Below are positions 6,988-11,019 of a DNA stretch of 11,019 nt, piece after piece. Position 1 is the first letter of the stretch, and each line of letters begins with the position of its first letter. The notes under the pieces were generated by a model that worked only from the letters and a program-made list of their open reading frames with translations, made no database searches and was not told where the DNA came from. A program made the translations under genes and the position numbers. This DNA is from CAIUGU01 sp040080215 (GTDB lineage Bacteria; Pseudomonadota; Gammaproteobacteria; Steroidobacterales; Steroidobacteraceae). The DNA lies in assembly GCA_040080215.1 (NCBI GenBank), contig JBEBIT010000090.1:1-11019 (forward strand), in the 5' to 3' direction.

Positions 6988-7413
6988 GTGCCGTTCAGAC
7001 TCCTGCTGCTGTATGGAGCGATTGGCGGCCTCGCAAGCGTGCTGATGGCTGCGCTTGCGCGTTCGATGCTGGCCACCGGCAAGCGAAGCGCGCCTGCGGC
7101 GATGCCGCCGCCGTTGCTGCCGACATGGAAGGACGTCATCGAAGCCGGGACACACGTTCTCGCCGGTGCCGGGATCGGCTTGCTGTTCTGGCTGAGCTGG
7201 GGATTTGCCGCGATCGTCACCGTGCCGTGGTGGGTTCGTGGCCTGGCGTTCGGTGGCGCTTGCGCGCTGACGGTGGCAGTCCCCGCGCTGGTAGGTGCCG
7301 CAATCAGGACCGGGGTACGCCGTGGGCAGGCCGGGGTACTGCTGCTGGAATGGAGCTACACGTGCCTCATGGCCGGTCTCGCCTGCGCCTGGATCGCGGA
7401 AGCGGTCCTGTAG
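6988..7413 (+). CDS. Four-helix integral membrane protein, unknown function
   Basis: This gene encodes 141 residues from a GTG at 6988. A GAGG seven bases upstream, overlapping the preceding stop region, makes this start likely. Four hydrophobic segments are visible: about 4-25, 55-78 (with GLLFWLSWGFAAIV), 83-106 (after VPWWVRGL) and 113-140. A Pro-rich, Lys/Arg-containing loop separates the first two. I know of similar unnamed proteobacterial membrane proteins with an FWLSWG...VPWW pattern, but no function. The 9-base gap to the exported PLP enzyme gene indicates an operon and probably translational coupling. The two proteins would meet at the periplasmic face of the inner membrane; a partnership is inference only. 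The gene ends 24 bases before the end of a convergent gene, with no terminator visible between them. Confidence 0.8.
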   Translation: MPFRLLLLYGAIGGLASVLMAALARSMLATGKRSAPAAMPPPLLPTWKDVIEAGTHVLAGAGIGLLFWLSWGFAAIVTVPWWVRGLAFGGACALTVAVPALVGAAIRTGVRRGQAGVLLLEWSYTCLMAGLACAWIAEAVL

Positions 7414-7437
7414 TCGCCGACGAGAGGCCGCTTGCCG

Positions 7438-8148
7438 TCAGCGATCGAGGAACGTCCGCAACAGTCGCGCCAGTTCCGGAGCGGCCGCGCCATACAGTTC
7501 ATCGGTCGGCTGTGCGAGCACGCTCGCGGCGTGTTGCGCCTGCACGGGTTCGAGGCGCTTGACGTTGGCCGGTGCGTCGGCGGGATAGAGCAGCAACGTC
7601 TGCTGCATGATCGCCGCAAGCCGCACTGAAGCGGGCTTGGACGCAGCCGGAGCGGGACGCGCGCCCGCTGTTGTCACCGAGGGCGAAGCAGGAATCTGCT
7701 CGGGCAACGAGACCAACACTACCCGTCGAACCTGTTGCGGTCGCTGGACTGCGAGTTCGGCAGCGATGAGTGCACCCAGCTGATGCCCAACGAGATCGAC
7801 GGCGCGCAGACGCATGCTGTCGAGGAAATCCCCGATGGCCGCGACATGGTCAGCCAGCCCGAGCACGGTTCCGGGAGGGGGATCGGAGTAACCATGTGCC
7901 GGCAGGTCAGGGGCATACACGCTGCGCTCGCGACCGAGTTCGGGCAGCAAAGACTTGAACCACGTCCCCGTTGCCGCCTCAGGATGCAGGCACACCACCG
8001 CCGTGCGCTCGTCGAAACCGCCGCCCGACGGGTAAGCCGTGGTGAGATGAAGCTGGCCGTTGCGGCCATCTGCATAGGCGCGACGGGTGTGGACGTGTGC
8101 GATGGCGGGCTGGCTGGCGGACTGCGAACGGCGACGGGCTTGGGTCAC
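7438..8148 (-). CDS. Alpha/beta-hydrolase-fold protein lacking the nucleophile serine
   Basis: This gene encodes 236 residues from a GTG at 8148, with GGAG five bases upstream. The N-terminal half is a clear alpha/beta-hydrolase core: VVCLHPEAATGTW (51-63, the oxyanion-loop region), APDLPAHGYSDPP (79-91) and DLVGHQLGALIAAEL (118-132) at the nucleophile elbow. The elbow normally reads GxSxG; here it is GHQLG, with CAG for Gln123 at 7780-7782. After the next strand (RRVVLVSLPE) comes a Pro/Ala-rich linker and a helical tail. The usual acid and His segments at the C-terminus are not evident, and the protein is shorter than typical (about 260-300). No signal peptide is seen, so it is probably cytosolic. 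It may be a non-hydrolytic binding member of the fold, or a related family with a substituted elbow; some related proteins, from memory, carry His there. It is transcribed toward the plus-strand operon. Confidence 0.82.
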   Translation of the reverse strand: MTQARRRSQSASQPAIAHVHTRRAYADGRNGQLHLTTAYPSGGGFDERTAVVCLHPEAATGTWFKSLLPELGRERSVYAPDLPAHGYSDPPPGTVLGLADHVAAIGDFLDSMRLRAVDLVGHQLGALIAAELAVQRPQQVRRVVLVSLPEQIPASPSVTTAGARPAPAASKPASVRLAAIMQQTLLLYPADAPANVKRLEPVQAQHAASVLAQPTDELYGAAAPELARLLRTFLDR

Positions 8149-8390
8149 GATGGCTCCGAGGACTCCGTTGACTTGGGAAGCGGCGACTCTACCCCCGCTG
8201 CAGCGACGCGGGCATGGAATTGGGTCTCAGCTTGGGCGCGTCGGCATCAATTCAGTCAAGCACACAGGGAAAGCCTGACCGGAGCAGTTTACTGCATGTC
8301 ACCTGCGCTCAGACCGGACTTGGCAGCAGGACGGAACCACGCGGACTCGGGCAAGGCGGCAACTGCCCGGAGAGGCTCCGGCAGTGGAAT
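8149..8390. other. Intergenic region between hydrolase-like gene and lipocalin
   Basis: No gene is supported in these 242 bases. It contains an inverted repeat GCAGT-TT-ACTGC (8284-8295) that could be a small operator, and the hairpin cluster at 8346-8381. Upstream of the hydrolase-like gene, a minus-strand TAGAGT resembles a -10 box but has no matching -35. The GGAG ribosome site for that gene is at its left end. Confidence 0.5.
8346..8381 (-). terminator. Overlapping hairpins downstream of lipocalin gene
   Basis: Two alternative stems lie 9-45 bases past the lipocalin stop on the minus strand. CCGGAG/CTCCGG (8367-8381) is a perfect 6-bp stem with a 3-base loop. CGGGCA/TGCCCG (8348-8369) is a 6-bp stem, extendable over a bulge to about 8346-8372. 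They share bases, so only one can form. No T-run follows either, so termination here is plausible but not secured. Confidence 0.35.
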
Positions 8391-8945
8391 TCACGGCGCT
8401 CGCTGCGGCACCTTGCGGATGAGGCTCGCGTCGTAGCCGAACCCTTCCGCCTTCCGCACAAGGGCCGCGTACTGTTCGTCGGGTAGCAGAGGCGTGCGGG
8501 CCATGATCCACAGGTAGTCGCGCTTGTTGCGACCGATGATCGTCGTGGAATAGTCGGGCGCGAGGTCGAGAATCAGATACTCGGCCTTGATGGGCCAGAT
8601 GAACCGCATGCCCCACGTGGCATTGGTCTGCGAGTCGACGATGAATCCCTTGGGGGTGTAGCGCTTTTGCGGACCGTCGAGGCTGCCCTTGCGGAACGTG
8701 AAGGTGGTGTCCACTGTGCCGTCGGCATTGAGTGCGTATGACTCGATCCCGGCGTAGGCGTCCTTCTCGATAAACGTGGGAATGCTGGCAATGATGTACC
8801 AGTCGCCCATGAAGCGCGGGAGGTCAACACTGCGGACGGTTTGAAGCGGAGCCTGGGCAGGCATCGTGGAGCACCCTGTCAGGAAGCCAAGCAACAGCAG
8901 GAGACCCGGGCCGACCCGACCGACTCTGCGAATGTGATCCGCCAT
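8391..8945 (-). CDS. Bacterial lipocalin, outer-membrane lipoprotein (Blc-like)
   Basis: This gene encodes 184 residues from the ATG at 8945, close to the size of E. coli Blc. Residues 1-24 form a lipoprotein signal with a Leu-rich core and lipobox LTGC, giving Cys25; Ser at +2 predicts outer-membrane sorting. The lipocalin signature MGDWY is at 46-50, followed by the IASIPTFIE strand. Alternating strands follow around YALNADGTVDTTFTF and PKGFIVD. The third conserved region appears as WGMRFIWPIKAEYLILDL, then GRNKRDYLWIMARTP (138-152), as in the Blc/apolipoprotein D branch. The C-terminal helix region (LPDEQYAALVRKAEGFG) is also typical. Blc-type proteins bind fatty acids or lysophospholipids and are linked to envelope stress and membrane lipid turnover; binding here is inferred from family. 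It lies downstream of ilvB behind a strong terminator, so it should have its own promoter, though I see no clear one. No Shine-Dalgarno stands out. Confidence 0.93.
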   Translation of the reverse strand: MADHIRRVGRVGPGLLLLLGFLTGCSTMPAQAPLQTVRSVDLPRFMGDWYIIASIPTFIEKDAYAGIESYALNADGTVDTTFTFRKGSLDGPQKRYTPKGFIVDSQTNATWGMRFIWPIKAEYLILDLAPDYSTTIIGRNKRDYLWIMARTPLLPDEQYAALVRKAEGFGYDASLIRKVPQRAP

Positions 8946-9042
8946 GATGATTGCGCCGTATGTATCAGACTACCCGGGCATGATTTCGCAGCGAGCCGGT
9001 GGACGGATTCAGCGCGACGACAGGGCCCCGAGAAGACCATGA

Positions 9043-9070
9043 GGGTCTCGGGGCCACGGCCCTGAGACCC
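9043..9070 (-). terminator. Strong stem-loop terminator after ilvB
   Basis: GGGTCTC (9043-9049) and GAGACCC (9064-9070) pair perfectly. The stem continues inward through a G-T wobble and four more pairs to a 4-base loop, about 12 bp in all. It starts 6 bases past the ilvB stop on the minus strand and is followed by the moderately T-rich TCATGGTCTTCTC. Position, stem strength and orientation fit an intrinsic terminator, although the T-tract is broken. Confidence 0.65.
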
Positions 9071-9076
9071 CTGGGT

Positions 9077-10924
9077 TCAGAACATTTCAGACGCGCCCGG
9101 TTCGACGGCGACCGGCTCGGTGCGCGACACGATATGGTCGCCGGTGATCATCGCGTCATAGGCCTGGCCCGGGCCGACCATCGGATACACACCTGCATCC
9201 GGATCGATCACGACCTCGAGGAAGGCGGGGCCCGGGAACTCGATGAACTCCTTGACGATGCGCGGCACGTCTTCCTTGCGGTCGAGCCGCACTGCGAAGC
9301 GGAAGCCGTCGGCCTGCGCGGCCTTCACGAAGTCCTTCTTGTGCAGCGACTTGTCGCTGGCGGACATGCGGCCCTTGTAGAACAGCTTCTGCCATTGGCG
9401 GACCATGCCGTCGCCGAAGTTGTTGAGCAGCACCACCTTCACCGCGAGATCGTACGTGGTGACGGTCTCGAGCTCGCCCAGGTTCATGCGGATGCTGCCG
9501 TCGCCGTCGATATCGATGACCAGCCGCTCCGGGTGGGCAAACTTCGCTCCGATGGCCGCCGGCAAGCCGAAGCCCATCGTGCCCATGCTGCCGGAGGTGA
9601 GCCACAGGCGCGGACTCTTGAAGTCGAAATACTGCGCAGCCCACATCTGGTGCTGGCCGACGCCGGTAGAGATGATCGCTTCGCCCGCCGTCAGGCGGTT
9701 GATCTCCTCGATCACGTAGTACGGCTGGATCAGCGGACTCGCGCGGTCGTAATTCATCGGGTGCGCCGCCTTCATCTCGGCGCAATGCTTGAGCCAGGCA
9801 GACCAGTCGCGGGCGAAACGCGTGCGCCGGCCGTGCGAGATCAACGCTTGCAGCGCCTCGGGCAGCAGGCCGACGTGGTGCCAGTGCACGTTCTTGACCT
9901 TGTTGATCTCCGAAGCATCAATGTCGATCTGCGCGATGTGCTTCGCGTGCTTGGCAAACTTCGGCGGATTGCCGGCCACGCGATCGTCGAACCGGGCGCC
10001 AAGCGCAATCAGGAAGTCGCAGTCGTCCACGGCGTAGTTCGCGAAGGCAGCGCCATGCATGCCCAGCATTCGCATGGACAGCGGATGGGTGGTGTCGTCG
10101 ACACCGAGCCCCATCAACGTCGTGACGATCGGAATGTTGAATTCACGCGAGAACTCGCGCAGCGCCTTGGTGGCACCGCCGTTGATGACACCGCCGCCGG
10201 CATAGATAAGGGGACGCTCGGACTTCGACAGCAGGTCGAAGAACTGGGTTGCCTGCGCCTCGCCCAGAACGTTGCGAGCCAGGCGGTTCATGCGCTGGCG
10301 GTAACCCGCCATGGGCAGTCGACCCGAACCGTGGAACACGCCCTGCCAGTTCTGCACGTCCTTCGGCACGTCGATCACGACGGGGCCGGGACGGCCGGTG
10401 CGGGCGATCTCGAAGGCCGTGCGGACCGTGGCCTCGAGCTTCGCGGGGTCCGTCACGAGAAAGACGTGCTTCGCCACCGAGCCCATGATCGCGGCGACGG
10501 GCGCTTCCTGGAACGCGTCGCTGCCGATCGCCGCAGTACCGACCTGACCGCAGATCACGACGATGGGAATCGAGTCCGCCATGCAGTCGCGAACGGGGGT
10601 AACGGTGTTGGTGGCACCGGGGCCAGAGGTGACGATGCAGACACCGACCTTGCCGCTTGCCCGGGCATAGCCCGCCGCCATGAAACCGGCGGCCTGCTCG
10701 TTCGCGGGCACGACGAGCGGCATGCGCTGGCCGCCGCCCTGAGCCTGGGTCTGGTTATAGACGAAGATCGCGTCGTACGTCGGCAGGATGGCGCCGCCGC
10801 TATAGCCGAAGACAGTCTGGACACCCTCGTCGGCGAGCACCTGGACGATGATGCTGGCGCCCGTAAGCGTTTGACCCGCCAAGGGATGTGCCGTCGTATC
10901 TTGGGTGGCGTAACTCTCTTTCAC
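9077..10924 (-). CDS. ilvB: Acetolactate synthase large (catalytic) subunit
   Basis: This is acetohydroxyacid synthase (EC 2.2.1.6), dependent on thiamine diphosphate, FAD and Mg. It joins two pyruvates to acetolactate (valine/leucine) or pyruvate plus 2-oxobutanoate to acetohydroxybutyrate (isoleucine), in the cytosol. The protein has 615 residues, slightly longer than the usual 560-590 because of an N-terminal extension of about 20. The ThDP Pyr domain holds FGYSGGAILPTYDA (39-52) and catalytic Glu76 in VPANEQAAGF. The central FAD domain includes GARFDDRVAGNP (309-320). The PP domain has GSMGTMGFGLPAAIGA (445-460) and the metal/ThDP motif GDGS (474-477) ending at NN (501-502), followed by FGDGMVRQWQKLF. 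The start is GTG at 10924. The frame stays open upstream to the window edge but offers no ATG, GTG or TTG there, and no good ribosome site is seen. No ilvN/ilvH follows: a terminator and the lipocalin gene come next. Confidence 0.95.
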   Translation of the reverse strand: MKESYATQDTTAHPLAGQTLTGASIIVQVLADEGVQTVFGYSGGAILPTYDAIFVYNQTQAQGGGQRMPLVVPANEQAAGFMAAGYARASGKVGVCIVTSGPGATNTVTPVRDCMADSIPIVVICGQVGTAAIGSDAFQEAPVAAIMGSVAKHVFLVTDPAKLEATVRTAFEIARTGRPGPVVIDVPKDVQNWQGVFHGSGRLPMAGYRQRMNRLARNVLGEAQATQFFDLLSKSERPLIYAGGGVINGGATKALREFSREFNIPIVTTLMGLGVDDTTHPLSMRMLGMHGAAFANYAVDDCDFLIALGARFDDRVAGNPPKFAKHAKHIAQIDIDASEINKVKNVHWHHVGLLPEALQALISHGRRTRFARDWSAWLKHCAEMKAAHPMNYDRASPLIQPYYVIEEINRLTAGEAIISTGVGQHQMWAAQYFDFKSPRLWLTSGSMGTMGFGLPAAIGAKFAHPERLVIDIDGDGSIRMNLGELETVTTYDLAVKVVLLNNFGDGMVRQWQKLFYKGRMSASDKSLHKKDFVKAAQADGFRFAVRLDRKEDVPRIVKEFIEFPGPAFLEVVIDPDAGVYPMVGPGQAYDAMITGDHIVSRTEPVAVEPGASEMF

Positions 10925-11019
10925 CGTGGGTACCGTCGATTTAACCGCTGGAATGCGCTTGTGTGCACTGCAAAGTAGCCTAGCAGTAACGCTCCCTCTC
11001 AGTCTATTCTGCCCGGCAC
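10925..11019 (-). promoter_or_regulatory. Upstream region of ilvB (partial)
   Basis: These 95 bases precede ilvB. They hold no recognisable gene, no clear -35/-10 pair and no strong Shine-Dalgarno. TACTTT around 10972 on the minus strand is a weak -10 candidate. I see no leader peptide with repeated Ile/Leu/Val codons in the visible part; the region continues past the window. Confidence 0.3.

Noticed and set aside
7414..7437. Bidirectional terminator between the convergent genes
   Set aside because: The 24-base gap has no stem-loop of useful length and no T-run on either strand.
8999..10978. 659-codon plus-strand open frame covering all of ilvB
   Set aside because: It is antisense to a complete, motif-confirmed acetolactate synthase. 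Its translation is rich in His, Arg and Asp with no domain pattern, as expected from GC-rich third positions on the other strand.
1..11019. CRISPR array, IS element, phage or defence island
   Set aside because: The only tandem repeats are short coding repeats. No transposase, integrase, terminal inverted repeats, nuclease or toxin motifs are visible in any supported gene.

Overview
This is a GC-rich chromosomal window, visibly above 60% GC with G or C favoured at third codon positions. The organism is probably a proteobacterium, and most likely a gammaproteobacterium of the Xanthomonadales/Nevskiales/Steroidobacterales type. That placement rests on gene style: a long two-ACT-domain IlvA, a Blc-type lipocalin lipoprotein, and several outer-membrane-type lipoproteins. 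It is an inference, not a measurement. I see no tRNA, rRNA, CRISPR array, IS element or phage gene.

Layout. (1) Positions 1-1499 on the minus strand hold the 5' part of a very Gly/Ser/Ala/Gln-rich lipoprotein gene. It has no stop codon inside the window, so it runs off the left edge. (2) A second minus-strand lipoprotein, of a conserved but unnamed type (1725-2525), lies upstream of it and has its own promoter-like -10 box. Its stop codon is followed by a further open frame in the same phase. (3) An MFS exporter of the MFS_3/EntS type (2695-3942) follows ilvA (3971-5491) on the minus strand with a 28-base gap, so the two may be cotranscribed. (4) Across a short divergent intergenic region lies a plus-strand pair: a Tat-signal-bearing class V aminotransferase-fold PLP enzyme (5647-6978) and, 9 bases later, a four-helix membrane protein (6988-7413). 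(5) These converge on a minus-strand alpha/beta-hydrolase-fold protein with Gln in place of the nucleophile Ser (7438-8148). Upstream of it are a minus-strand lipocalin lipoprotein (8391-8945), a strong hairpin terminator (9043-9070), and ilvB, the acetolactate synthase large subunit (9077-10924).

How the genes fit together. IlvA makes 2-oxobutanoate from threonine, and IlvB condenses 2-oxobutanoate with pyruvate, so the window carries the first two steps of isoleucine synthesis. They sit about 3.6 kb apart, and no small regulatory subunit gene (ilvN/ilvH) follows ilvB here. The other genes are mostly envelope-directed: three lipoproteins without Asp at +2 (outer-membrane sorting predicted), one Tat-exported enzyme and two integral membrane proteins. 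I see no clear new multi-gene system. The best leads are the exported PLP enzyme with its coupled membrane protein, the nucleophile-less hydrolase, and the low-complexity lipoprotein.
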